Shown here in pieces: positions 8,697-17,327 of a stretch of DNA of 64,000 bases. Positions within the stretch are counted from its first letter, which is position 1; each line of letters begins with the position of its first letter. The position numbers and the translations under genes are program-made. The stretch spans positions 1 to 64,000 of the forward strand of contig CADACB010000001.1 of NCBI GenBank assembly GCA_902786345.1. Reading direction: 5' to 3'. The DNA is from an uncultured Ruminococcus sp. GTDB lineage: Bacteria; Bacillota; Clostridia; Oscillospirales; Acutalibacteraceae. The notes under the pieces were generated by a model. It saw nothing but the letters and a program-made list of their open reading frames with translations. It made no database searches and was not told the DNA's origin.

Positions 8697-9187
8697 TTCA
8701 ATTTACTCCTTTGTCTTATTCTCATCAAAATTTCATCATGAACACAGTCAGGGACAAACGGAGAAATATCTCCTCCCCACAAACCCACCTGTTTGACTAT
8801 ACTTGAACTTAAATACATATGTTCCGAGCTTGTTGTCAGGAACATTGTCTCCATATCCGGTGCAAGCTTGCTGTTTGTTAATGCCATCTGAAACTCATAT
8901 TCAAAGTCAGACACAGCCCTTAAGCCCTTGACAATTGCACATGCATTATTCTGTTTTGCAAAATCCACAAGCAAGCCGTCAAAGCCTGCAATTTCTACAT
9001 TATCAATCCCGATCGTTGCTTTTTTTAAAAGGTCTATTCTTTCATTAATAGTAAACCACGGCTTTTTTTCAACATTTACAAGCACAGCCACGATAACCTT
9101 ATCAAAGAGCTTTGAGGCCCTTGTGATAATATCTATATGACCAACTGTAACCGGGTCAAAGCTTCCGGGACAAATTGCTGTCCTCAT
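8693..9187 (-). CDS. coaD: Phosphopantetheine adenylyltransferase
   Basis: A 164-residue nucleotidyltransferase making dephospho-CoA from 4'-phosphopantetheine and ATP, the penultimate step of coenzyme A synthesis. It has the family start MRTAICPGSFDPVTVGHIDI with the T/HxGH motif, the KGLRAVSDFEYEFQMA segment and the SSSIVKQV motif with the usual ISSTxxR position reduced to LSSSIVK. The length is typical. It overlaps rsmD upstream and the coiled-coil gene downstream by 4 bases each. Confidence 0.95.
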   Translation of the reverse strand: MRTAICPGSFDPVTVGHIDIITRASKLFDKVIVAVLVNVEKKPWFTINERIDLLKKATIGIDNVEIAGFDGLLVDFAKQNNACAIVKGLRAVSDFEYEFQMALTNSKLAPDMETMFLTTSSEHMYLSSSIVKQVGLWGGDISPFVPDCVHDEILMRIRQRSKLK

Positions 9188-9735
9188 ATTCCTTCCACTT
9201 CCTTATGTGAATATACGGTTATTTTTATTTTACCGTATTTATAGCTTTTTTTAATGATAAAATCTCCCGCAGACTCCGGCAGTTCCTCATCATACGGATG
9301 TTCACATATCATAACTCCGCTTTTATTCATAACCCGTGGCAAAACCTCAATTGCCCTTTCAAGCAAACCGGTCTTATAAGGCGGATCAAGAAACGCAATG
9401 TCAAAGCGCTGTGCGGTATTTTTCAGATATTGCAGCGTATCGGTGTTTACCACCTTAGCTTTTTCTGAAAGTCCTGTCGCTTCAAGATTTTTTTTTATCG
9501 CCAAAAGCGACTGTCTGCCATTATCAAGAAATACAGCACTTGATGCACCTCTGCTCAGAGCTTCTATTCCCATCTGTCCCGAGCCAGCAAAGGCATCAAG
9601 AAAGCTTCTTCCCTCAACGGAAAACTGAATTATACTGAAAACGGCTTCCTTAACGGCATCTGTTGTTGGACGAACGTCCTCTCCGGGCGGTGTTATGAGT
9701 TTTCTGCCTCTTGAAATGCCCGTGATCACTCTCAT
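9184..9735 (-). CDS. rsmD: 16S rRNA (guanine(966)-N(2))-methyltransferase
   Basis: A 183-residue SAM-dependent enzyme methylating G966 of 16S rRNA. Visible motifs are MRVITGISRGRKLITP at the N-terminus, RPTTDAVKEAVFSII, the SAM site FLDAFAGSGQMGIEALSRG and the catalytic AFLDPPYKTG. AAGGACTG precedes the ATG. It is the first gene of the run rsmD-coaD-coiled coil-transglutaminase-murD, with a good promoter upstream. Confidence 0.95.
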   Translation of the reverse strand: MRVITGISRGRKLITPPGEDVRPTTDAVKEAVFSIIQFSVEGRSFLDAFAGSGQMGIEALSRGASSAVFLDNGRQSLLAIKKNLEATGLSEKAKVVNTDTLQYLKNTAQRFDIAFLDPPYKTGLLERAIEVLPRVMNKSGVMICEHPYDEELPESAGDFIIKKSYKYGKIKITVYSHKEVEGI

Positions 9736-9773
9736 AATCTCACAGTCCTTAAAAAAATATTTTCATAAATATA

Positions 9774-9802
9774 ATTATCAAATAAATGAACAAGAAAGTC
9801 AA
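9774..9802 (-). promoter_or_regulatory. Promoter of the rsmD-coaD unit
   Basis: On the - strand TTGACT (9802-9797) and GATAAT (9779-9774) are 17 bp apart. The -35 lies inside the perfect 16-bp palindrome AAAGTCAATTGACTTT at 9795-9810, a possible operator. Confidence 0.65.
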
Positions 9803-9836
9803 TTGACTTTTTGCATAGCATTAAAAATATTATCTG

Positions 9837-11708
9837 TTAATTTTCGTCATCATTTTTTCTGTCAATAATTCGTCCGTCAGGATAATGGTAATACCTGTAT
9901 ACCGACTCAGCCGCAGGACGATTCATTTCACTCACCTGAAGCAGTTCTTCAATCTCTGCTTGCTTTATCCTCTTTATGGTCTTGAAGCGTGCAAGCAAAG
10001 CTTTTGCACGCTCCTGTCCTATACCGTCAATTTCAGTCAGGGACGAAGAAAGCGTTTTTTTCTTTCGTGCAATACGATGATAACCTATCGCAAAACGGTG
10101 CACCTCTTCCTGTATATTTGAAACCAGAGTAAATGCCTGACGTTTTGAGGTAATTGAAATTTCTCTGCCCTCATCAGTTATGGCACGAGTTTTGTGCTTT
10201 CCATCTTTAACCATTCCGAACAGCGGAACGTCAAGTCCGAAGTAATCCAGAACGGGGCGAACCGCAGAAACCTGTCCCTTACCGCCGTCAAGCAATATCA
10301 GATCAGGAAGCTGACCAAAACCTTCGCCGCTGTCTTTATTCTTGAAATATTCCTCAAATCTTCTTGTAAGCACTTCATGCATTGAAGCATAGTCGTCCTG
10401 TCCCTGAAAGCCCTTTATACGGAACCGTCTGTATGACTGCTTAAAGGGCCTGCCGTTTTTGAACACGATCATACCTGCAACATTCTCAGAACCCATAAGA
10501 TTGGATATATCATAGGATTCTATGAATACAGGCGGTTTTGCAAGCCCTAATAGTGAAGAAAGCTCATCAAGAGCAGAAAGCTCGTGTCCGAGATGACCTC
10601 TGCTTTGAGCAAGCTTTTCGGCAGCATTCTGACGGCACATATCGAGTATCTGATGTCTTTCACCCTTTACAGGATACTCAAATCTTACCTTTTTGCCTCT
10701 CAGCTCACTCAGCCAGTTTATAAGCAGTTCCTCATCCTCAGGCGGTGCATCCAGCGTTATTACAGGCGGAATATTCTTTCTCATACTGTAATACTGCTTA
10801 AGAAAATCTGCCCTAGCAGCTGACATATCAGGAGAATTTCCGATATTTTTGATAACGAAATCCTCTTTATCATAAAGTCTGCTCTCAGAAAAACGTATTA
10901 CCGCAAAACAGGCATCCTCTCCTTCTGTCATCACTGATATAACGTCCTGCTCCTTGATATTGACGGCAACTACCTTTTGTTTCTCTGTAATTCTTTTAAC
11001 TGCCGTAATTCTGTCACGAAGCTTTGCAGCAAGCTCAAAATCAAGGTTTTCTGCCGCAGCATTCATTTTTTCTGTCATAAGTTTTATTGAATCGCTGTCG
11101 CCCTTTTTCAGAAAATCAACTGCCGCATTAATGCTTTCCTTATACTCAGAAAGCGACATTTTACCGCTGCACGGTGCTGAACATTGCTTTATATAGTAGT
11201 TAAGACACGGACGGCTTTTTTTAAAGTCTCTTGGAAAAACCTTATTGCAGGACGGCAGCCTGAATATCTTCAATGCCTCATCAACAGCATTTTTTGCATA
11301 CCACGCACTCATATAAGGGCCAAGGTATTCAGCACCGTCATCTGACTTCTGCATTACAAAGCTTATTTTCTGCCATTGATCATTTGAGATCCTGATATAG
11401 CTATAGCCTTTGTCATCCTTAAGCAGAATATTATATTTAGGCTTATGCTGCTTTATAAGACTGCATTCCAGAACCAAGGCTTCAAATTCACTAGAACAAA
11501 GTATGTAGTCAAAATGATCAACATTCGCAACCATCTGACGCACCTTTTCCTGATGATTCTTTTCCGAGCCGAAATACTGGCTGACACGGTTTCTGAGTGC
11601 CTTTGCCTTGCCTATATATATTATTTCCTCTTGCTTATTCTTCATAATGTAAACTCCCGGACTAAGCGGAAGCTTCATTGCCTTTTCTCTCAGTTCTTTT
11701 ATTGTCAT
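9837..11708 (-). CDS. uvrC: Excinuclease ABC subunit C
   Basis: A 623-residue nucleotide-excision-repair nuclease that makes the 3' and 5' incisions beside a lesion loaded by UvrAB. Domains in order: GIY-YIG nuclease (GVYIMKNKQEEIIYIGKA, residues 18-35), a Cys cluster (CLNYYIKQCSAPC), the UVR UvrB-binding motif (AAENLDFELAAKLRDRI), the RNase H-like nuclease (ESYDISNLMGSENVAGMIVF, LILLDGGKGQ) and a C-terminal helix-hairpin-helix (IDGIGQERAKALL). AAGGAG supports the start. Length is normal. Confidence 0.96.
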   Translation of the reverse strand: MTIKELREKAMKLPLSPGVYIMKNKQEEIIYIGKAKALRNRVSQYFGSEKNHQEKVRQMVANVDHFDYILCSSEFEALVLECSLIKQHKPKYNILLKDDKGYSYIRISNDQWQKISFVMQKSDDGAEYLGPYMSAWYAKNAVDEALKIFRLPSCNKVFPRDFKKSRPCLNYYIKQCSAPCSGKMSLSEYKESINAAVDFLKKGDSDSIKLMTEKMNAAAENLDFELAAKLRDRITAVKRITEKQKVVAVNIKEQDVISVMTEGEDACFAVIRFSESRLYDKEDFVIKNIGNSPDMSAARADFLKQYYSMRKNIPPVITLDAPPEDEELLINWLSELRGKKVRFEYPVKGERHQILDMCRQNAAEKLAQSRGHLGHELSALDELSSLLGLAKPPVFIESYDISNLMGSENVAGMIVFKNGRPFKQSYRRFRIKGFQGQDDYASMHEVLTRRFEEYFKNKDSGEGFGQLPDLILLDGGKGQVSAVRPVLDYFGLDVPLFGMVKDGKHKTRAITDEGREISITSKRQAFTLVSNIQEEVHRFAIGYHRIARKKKTLSSSLTEIDGIGQERAKALLARFKTIKRIKQAEIEELLQVSEMNRPAAESVYRYYHYPDGRIIDRKNDDEN

Positions 11709-11732
11709 TTACTTCTCCTTAGTTCATACCGG

Positions 11733-12956
11733 TCACACCATATATTTTATAGTAAGGATAAGTCCTGATGCACTCTGTGTATAACTTACTCCTCCATTGA
11801 CATATGGAATAGAAAATATATTCATATTGGTTATAAGGTCGTTTATGGCAATATCACGCTGTTCCTTTGTGGAAAATTTAACGCTTATAACACCTCTTTC
11901 CGGCTCTATCTCTGCTATATCCTCAATATATCTAAAATCATATTCTTCAAAATAAAGACCATTATATACATAATAATTATATCTTGTACCCTTGCATTCG
12001 GGAACAGGCCGTTCATTATCAAGCGTATGTGTTCTGAAAAGATCGTCGTCAGAAATAAGGAAATATTCATAGGTCTTCGAAGGCTCATTGTTTTCCTTTA
12101 CAGGATCATCCCATGTAACGTCCGTATAATAATATTCGTCGTCAAGCTTAAGAAAATTCCACTGATGGGGTCCTTGTTCAGACACTCTTGTTCCGCTTAC
12201 TCTGTAGCAATCTATACCAAGCCTGTTTAAAATAAGCTGAAACGTTGCCGAATATCCGGAGCATATTGCCTTATGCTCAACAAGACACCCATATACTGTT
12301 GAAGCATTCAGCAAGCCTTCATTCTGATTTGCATTTATCAGATAAAGAGTTTCGGAATCATATGTTGTATGATCAATTATATAATCGTGTACATAAAGAA
12401 GCTTTTCATATGGATCACTCTTTGCGGATGCATTTTCAACAATCTGATCAACAATATTTGAAACACCGCTCTGAAGTGCTTTTATCTTATCGGGATCTTT
12501 ACTCATACAGTTGGGTGATGCGGTTATAGCGGAATAATCTTCAAAAGTACTTACACTGTAGCTGAAGCTTTTTCCCATCCAGAAATATTCGGGATGATCA
12601 TCCAGTACAGCATAATATGCAGCTTTAAGATCATTGTCTGAAATATTCTCAAATTCAAATTCAGTTTTGTAAGCTTCAATATCATAAACAAGCCTGTTAT
12701 ATATCTCCGTCTGCTCCTCATTAAGAGTATTTTTCATAGAATATTCCTTTGTTTCTGAAGTGTCTGTAACAACATAGTTCTTTTTGGTATTCTTTTGTGA
12801 CAATTTTGATCCTTCTTCATTTTTCGAATTCACTATCCTGACTGATTCCTCATACCTGTCATTTTCATCCATCAGAAAATCAAGTGAACATCCGTTGATC
12901 ATAATTGTTACAGCAGCAAAAATAATAACGATAAAAAACATTTTTGTAGTTTTCAT
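11733..12956 (-). CDS. Transglutaminase-like domain lipoprotein
   Basis: A 407-residue secreted lipoprotein: signal peptide MKTTKMFFIVIIFAAVTIM followed by the lipobox INGC. The ATG at 12956 is chosen because AGAGGTG precedes it and it gives a proper signal peptide; an in-frame ATG 30 codons upstream does not. The core near residues 225-285 has the Cys in HKAICSGYSATFQLIL, the His in GPHQWNFLKL and the Asp in YYTDVTWDDP. It is clearly related to the 6780-8135 protein. The target, possibly cell wall or surface protein, is unknown. Confidence 0.8.
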   Translation of the reverse strand: MKTTKMFFIVIIFAAVTIMINGCSLDFLMDENDRYEESVRIVNSKNEEGSKLSQKNTKKNYVVTDTSETKEYSMKNTLNEEQTEIYNRLVYDIEAYKTEFEFENISDNDLKAAYYAVLDDHPEYFWMGKSFSYSVSTFEDYSAITASPNCMSKDPDKIKALQSGVSNIVDQIVENASAKSDPYEKLLYVHDYIIDHTTYDSETLYLINANQNEGLLNASTVYGCLVEHKAICSGYSATFQLILNRLGIDCYRVSGTRVSEQGPHQWNFLKLDDEYYYTDVTWDDPVKENNEPSKTYEYFLISDDDLFRTHTLDNERPVPECKGTRYNYYVYNGLYFEEYDFRYIEDIAEIEPERGVISVKFSTKEQRDIAINDLITNMNIFSIPYVNGGVSYTQSASGLILTIKYMV

Positions 12957-13211
12957 AAATTCACCTCTTGAAGCTGGTGTGTCATACATAATACAGAAAA
13001 TTTCTCCATAATACGTTATCAAAAATTTATAGTATTCCTCATCCATTAATTATAACAGAAACTCATGTCGAATACAACATTAACGTCATGCTGCCGCTCC
13101 CAATTCACGTTTTCGCTCGCTACTTCTGTCTGAACACTGACTGATGTTTTTTTGCAACACAAAAGCTGTCCAACAGTTAAAACAACCGATGAACAGCCGG
13201 ATAAACCATAT

Positions 13212-14285
13212 TCAGATAAGAGTTCTGCCCTCACAGTATTTACAAAGCAGCATATCACCGCCAACAGGCTTGAATAGCTTCGGAAGATAGGGTTCTGTTG
13301 TAGTTATACAGTTAGGGTTGGAGCATCTTACATTATGTGTATCAAACCTTCTTGGATATGGTTCACTTTCAGGTTTTTCAAGCATTTTCATAATCAGTGC
13401 CATCCTTGCATACATTCCGTAAACAGTCTGTATAAAATATTTCGACCTGTCATCATAGTCAACATCCTCTGTTATCTCATCAACTCTTGGAAGAGGGTGC
13501 AGTATTTTCATATCACGTTTTGCAAGAGAAAGCTTTTCTCTGTCAAGAACAAACACACCCTTTTGCTTTTCATATTCCTCTTGGTCTTTGAAACGCTCAC
13601 GCTGTATCCTTGTCATATAAAGCATATCAAGCATAGGCATAGCCTCTGCAAGGCTTGATGCTTCTCTGTATTTGCAGCCCGAAGAATTCATTATATCCTT
13701 TATGTACTGAGGAACTGTAAGCTCAGGTGTAGAAATAAGAACAAAGCTGTTACCTTTAAAATGCGATAGTGTTTTTATCAGAGAATGTACTGTTCGACCG
13801 TTCTTGAGATCTCCGCAAAGACCTATACACATATTATCAAGCGTACCCTTTTCGTTATAAAGCGTTACAACATCTGTCAGTGTTTGTGTAGGGTGAAGAT
13901 GACCGCCGTCACCTGCATTTATAACCGGTGCTGCCGAATACAATGATGCTGCCTGTGCAGTTCCCTCAAGTGAATGACGTATTGCTATTATGTCTGCATA
14001 GCCTCCCACAACCGTGATTGTATCTTTAAGACTTTCACCCTTTGAAACAGACGAATTCTGAGGATTATCAAATCCTATTATACTTCCTCCGAGCCTGAGC
14101 ATTGCTGTCTTGAAGGACATCTGAGTTCTTGTTGAGGGTTCATAGAAAAGCGTTGCAAGTATTTTTCCCCTGCACACCTCTGCATAATCCTCCGGTTTTT
14201 TCATAATATCATTTGCCAGACGAATTATTTCCATCAGTTCTTCAATTGAAAGATTTTCCAGATCTATGAGATGCTTTGATTTCAT
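13212..14285 (-). CDS. pyrB: Aspartate carbamoyltransferase with C-terminal PyrI-like zinc ribbon
   Basis: A 357-residue enzyme forming carbamoyl-aspartate from carbamoyl phosphate and aspartate, the first committed step of pyrimidine synthesis. The catalytic chain (about 1-310) has FYEPSTRTQMSF, GDGGHLHPTQTLTD, GDLKNGRTVHSL and LHPLPRVDEI. It is followed by about 45 extra residues with two Cys pairs (RCSNPNC near 318-324 and CKYC near 349-352), matching the zinc domain that ends the PyrI regulatory chain but lacking PyrI's nucleotide-binding domain. An AGGGGGC site precedes the ATG. No separate pyrI was seen. Confidence 0.93.
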   Translation of the reverse strand: MKSKHLIDLENLSIEELMEIIRLANDIMKKPEDYAEVCRGKILATLFYEPSTRTQMSFKTAMLRLGGSIIGFDNPQNSSVSKGESLKDTITVVGGYADIIAIRHSLEGTAQAASLYSAAPVINAGDGGHLHPTQTLTDVVTLYNEKGTLDNMCIGLCGDLKNGRTVHSLIKTLSHFKGNSFVLISTPELTVPQYIKDIMNSSGCKYREASSLAEAMPMLDMLYMTRIQRERFKDQEEYEKQKGVFVLDREKLSLAKRDMKILHPLPRVDEITEDVDYDDRSKYFIQTVYGMYARMALIMKMLEKPESEPYPRRFDTHNVRCSNPNCITTTEPYLPKLFKPVGGDMLLCKYCEGRTLI

Positions 14286-14315
14286 TGTTTTATTTGCCCC
14301 CTGTATATATAGTGA

Positions 14316-14343
14316 AAGCCTGTCGTATGGAAACGGCAGGCTT
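14316..14343 (-). terminator. Hairpin between ftsZ and pyrB
   Basis: AAGCCTGCCG pairs with CGACAGGCTT on the - strand, just after the ftsZ stop. Only a short TTTC follows, so it may be a weak terminator or part of the pyrB leader. Confidence 0.45.
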
Positions 14344-14350
14344 ATGATAG

Positions 14351-15649
14351 TTATTTGTTGTTAAATATAGATATAATATCAACAAATGAATCATCAGAAT
14401 CATCGCTCTTAGGCTGAGACTGTGGAGCAGCCGGCTTTGGAGCAGGAGCTTGTGAAGGTGTTCTAGTATTAGCATTAGGATATATAGGTGCCTGACGTGT
14501 TTCCTGTGCAGGACTTGCATTATATATAGGCTGCTGATAAGGCGGCTGAGGTCTTGCAGGTTTATTCTCCTGTGGTTTTGTTACCGTACCAAATCGAGCA
14601 GGCTCAGGCTTTGTTACTGCAGGTGTACCATATTGAAAAGGTGAAGAAGGTTTTTTCTCTTCCTTCTTAGGCATAAGTGCAGGAGCATAATGCTCTGTTG
14701 TCGGGAAACCTGTTGCAATTACTATAACACTGATAGCGTCTTCCATTTCTTCATCAAGAGCAGCACCCCAGATGATTATAGCATTCTCATCTGCCTGCTC
14801 TGAGATCATTGTTGAAGCATCTTGTATCTCGTCAAGACCGATGTCAGGAGATGCCTTTATGTTAACAATAAGTCCCTTTGCACCCTGTATAGATGTGCCG
14901 AGAAGCGGACTTGAAATAGCGTTCTGTGCTGCGATCTTTGCCTTGTCCTTACCTGATGCAACACCTACACCCATAAGTGCATAGCCTGCATCCTTCATAA
15001 CAGAAGTAACGTCTGCAAAGTCAAGATTAACAAGACCGGGAATTATAATAAGGTCTGTTATACTCTGAACACCCTGGCGAAGTACGTCATCTGCTGCATA
15101 GAATGCATTTTGAAGTGTGATCTTTTCCTCGCTGATGTGCTTAAGTCTTTCATTAGGAATAACGATAAGTGAATCCACATGCTGCTGGAGCTTCTGAATG
15201 CCCTGCTCAGCCTGTTCCATTCTGCGCTTGCCCTCAAACAGGAAAGGTGTTGTAACGATACCAACTGTAAGAATGCCCATTTCCTTAGCGACCTCAGCAA
15301 CTATAGGAGCCGCACCCGTACCTGTTCCGCCGCCCATACCTGCGGTTATGAACACCATATCTGTATCCTTAAGAAGTTCGGCAATAACCTCTCTGCTTTC
15401 CTCAGCAGCCTTTTCACCCACCTCAGGCTTAGACCCTGCGCCCTTGCCATGAGTTATCTTATCACCAATCTGAACCTTTTGTGTTGCCTTTGAGCGGTTA
15501 AGCGCCTGCTTATCTGTGTTGATAGAAATAAACTCAACACCGCTTACATACTCAACCATACGGTCAATAGCGTTTCCGCCACCGCCGCCAACTCCTACAA
15601 CCTTGATATGAACTATGCTCTCAACTTCGTTTTCAAATTCGTAAGGCAT
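14351..15649 (-). CDS. ftsZ: Cell division GTPase FtsZ
   Basis: A 432-residue tubulin homologue that polymerises into the Z ring. It has an N-terminal [17 protein letters not shown], the GTP-binding signature [10 protein letters not shown], the T7 loop [11 protein letters not shown], a Pro/Gln-rich linker (about 330-415) and the C-terminal peptide [13 protein letters not shown] that binds partner proteins. The ATG at 15649 follows AGGGAG with 7-bp spacing; an in-frame GTG eight codons upstream lies inside this site. ftsZ has its own promoter and is separated from ftsQ by a likely terminator. Confidence 0.97.
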   Translation of the reverse strand: MPYEFENEVESIVHIKVVGVGGGGGNAIDRMVEYVSGVEFISINTDKQALNRSKATQKVQIGDKITHGKGAGSKPEVGEKAAEESREVIAELLKDTDMVFITAGMGGGTGTGAAPIVAEVAKEMGILTVGIVTTPFLFEGKRRMEQAEQGIQKLQQHVDSLIVIPNERLKHISEEKITLQNAFYAADDVLRQGVQSITDLIIIPGLVNLDFADVTSVMKDAGYALMGVGVASGKDKAKIAAQNAISSPLLGTSIQGAKGLIVNIKASPDIGLDEIQDASTMISEQADENAIIIWGAALDEEMEDAISVIVIATGFPTTEHYAPALMPKKEEKKPSSPFQYGTPAVTKPEPARFGTVTKPQENKPARPQPPYQQPIYNASPAQETRQAPIYPNANTRTPSQAPAPKPAAPQSQPKSDDSDDSFVDIISIFNNK

Positions 15650-15736
15650 TATTATTCTCCCTTCAATATTCACGTCTGACTGAAAAGACTGAATTCTGAC
15701 ATCAGACTGCTTTCAGCCTATTTTATAACCATTTAT

Positions 15737-15765
15737 AATTTACCACTTTCGGACAAATATTTCAA
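15737..15765 (-). promoter_or_regulatory. Candidate ftsZ promoter
   Basis: On the - strand TTGAAA (15765-15760) and TAAATT (15742-15737) are spaced 17 bp, about 85 bp upstream of the ftsZ start. Confidence 0.5.
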
Positions 15766-15827
15766 TATGATAAAAAGAATTTTACATAATTTATTATTCT
15801 TAGGCTATACAAACGATTTAAAAATAT

Positions 15828-15857
15828 AATTTTTGTTTATTATGACAAACAAAAATT
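15828..15857 (-). terminator. AT-rich terminator after ftsQ
   Basis: AATTTTTGTTT pairs with AAACAAAAATT over 11 bp and is followed on the - strand by ATATTTTTA. It begins at the ftsQ stop codon. Confidence 0.55.
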
Positions 15858-17310
15858 ACTCATATGTATAATTATCGCTGTTATCATAAGTGTAATTATT
15901 ATTATCATAATTATCCGTATAATCATAACCGTTGTCAGCATTATAATCATATGTATATCCGTCATCATAATTATAGTCATCAGAATAGACATAGCCATCG
16001 TCAGTATAGCCTTCGTCGGTATAAGCGTCATATGAAGTCGTATCCTCGTTGCTGTCTTCGTTTCCGGTTTGTACAGAAGTCTCTGTATTCTCTGAGGAAG
16101 TTTGCTCTCCCGAAGACTGCTGTCCACTGACTTGTGAGGATTCACCGCTGCTCTGAGTCAAAGGAGCACTGCTTGCTTTATCAACCTGTGAGCCTTGATC
16201 ATTTTTTTGTTCAGACTTTGACTTTGAGGTTTCAGCAGAACTTTCCACCTTTGATACCTCAGGCTTCTTTGAACTGAAATATGACTTTCCACCCTCTGTT
16301 GATGCATGTGAAACATCGAGTGTACCCTGATCATTTTCAGGCACACTTTTTTCTATTATCTTTCTGGCTGTCTTTAACTTGTAGTCAATATTTTCCGGAC
16401 TGCCTATAATTATTTTCAAGCCCTGTTTTCTTTCAAGAGTTATCTTTGAAAGAACTGTTATATCGATTGTTTCTATTGTTCCGATCTCATATTTCTCGGC
16501 ACATTCAAGCATTTGATTTATATAACCCTCAACATTCGGGTCTTTATATTTGACAGTTTTTGAAAGGGCAGGAGTTTCAAGCTTTGCCCCAAGAACTATT
16601 GGAGCATTGCTCTGTCGCTTATCGGAAATATCAATTATCTTTCCGCTTTCACTCAGCAGGATATACTTGCCGTCACTTTCAATTATCGAGGTCGGGACTG
16701 CCTCTTTAACTTCAATAACTATCTTATTGAAAAGCTTTTTATTTATACTTACATTTTCTATATACGGAAATTTATCCCATATTTCTTTTTCTCCCGGAGA
16801 TGTATTGCATAATATCAGATTATCTCCCTGCTTTATGCAGCTTGAGCCAATTATATCCTTAACATCATACCTTGTTTCTCCCTCAACCTCAATACTGTCT
16901 ATCTTGAAGAATACTGTAAGAGAAAGCACACAGCAAACAAAAACCAGAACGACAATTGTTGCCGCATAAAACAGCACACGCTTCAACTTTCGTTTATAAG
17001 GACTGCTCGGTTCTTTTGCAGGCGGCAGCGGTTTTAGAGGTTTTATATACTGACCCTCCTCATCCTTATGCCGCCTTTTTTTCAGAACATCTTCAGCACT
17101 CTGATCAAAATAATTCTGTCCGGGATATTTTTCCGTCATAGAGTCAGATGTATTAAGACTCAGCTCATTTTTACGTCTTTTTTTGATGCTTTGCTTATGG
17201 TTTTTTTTCCTCACCTCTGCTCCGGTATCATTTTTTTTATTCATTCCGGACGGTGAGGGCTTTCTCACACTGCCCTTCTTACTTGCATTGCCCGATGATT
17301 TTTTGCTCAT
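15856..17310 (-). CDS. ftsQ: Cell division protein FtsQ/DivIB with long acidic Tyr-rich tail
   Basis: A 484-residue bitopic division protein. A basic cytoplasmic N-terminus (about 1-105) precedes one membrane segment (VLFYAATIVVLVFVCCVLSL), then an extracellular POTRA domain starting at IDSIEVEGETRYDVKDI and the FtsQ beta domain to about residue 335. The last 150 residues are disordered: first Ser/Gln/Glu-rich, then about 55 residues dominated by Asp, Tyr and Asn (DDGYTYDYNADNGYDY). FtsQ proteins usually stop near 260-300 residues, so the tail is unusual. GAGGGG precedes the ATG. Confidence 0.88.
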   Translation of the reverse strand: MSKKSSGNASKKGSVRKPSPSGMNKKNDTGAEVRKKNHKQSIKKRRKNELSLNTSDSMTEKYPGQNYFDQSAEDVLKKRRHKDEEGQYIKPLKPLPPAKEPSSPYKRKLKRVLFYAATIVVLVFVCCVLSLTVFFKIDSIEVEGETRYDVKDIIGSSCIKQGDNLILCNTSPGEKEIWDKFPYIENVSINKKLFNKIVIEVKEAVPTSIIESDGKYILLSESGKIIDISDKRQSNAPIVLGAKLETPALSKTVKYKDPNVEGYINQMLECAEKYEIGTIETIDITVLSKITLERKQGLKIIIGSPENIDYKLKTARKIIEKSVPENDQGTLDVSHASTEGGKSYFSSKKPEVSKVESSAETSKSKSEQKNDQGSQVDKASSAPLTQSSGESSQVSGQQSSGEQTSSENTETSVQTGNEDSNEDTTSYDAYTDEGYTDDGYVYSDDYNYDDGYTYDYNADNGYDYTDNYDNNNYTYDNSDNYTYE

Positions 17311-17327
17311 TTTTTATCCCCTCGCAA

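Noticed and set aside
13046-13264. A 72-codon frame on the - strand between pyrB and the lipoprotein gene
   Set aside because: It overlaps the start-side of neither gene usefully, has no ribosome site, and its Cys/Val-rich translation resembles nothing; the 255-bp gap shows no gene.
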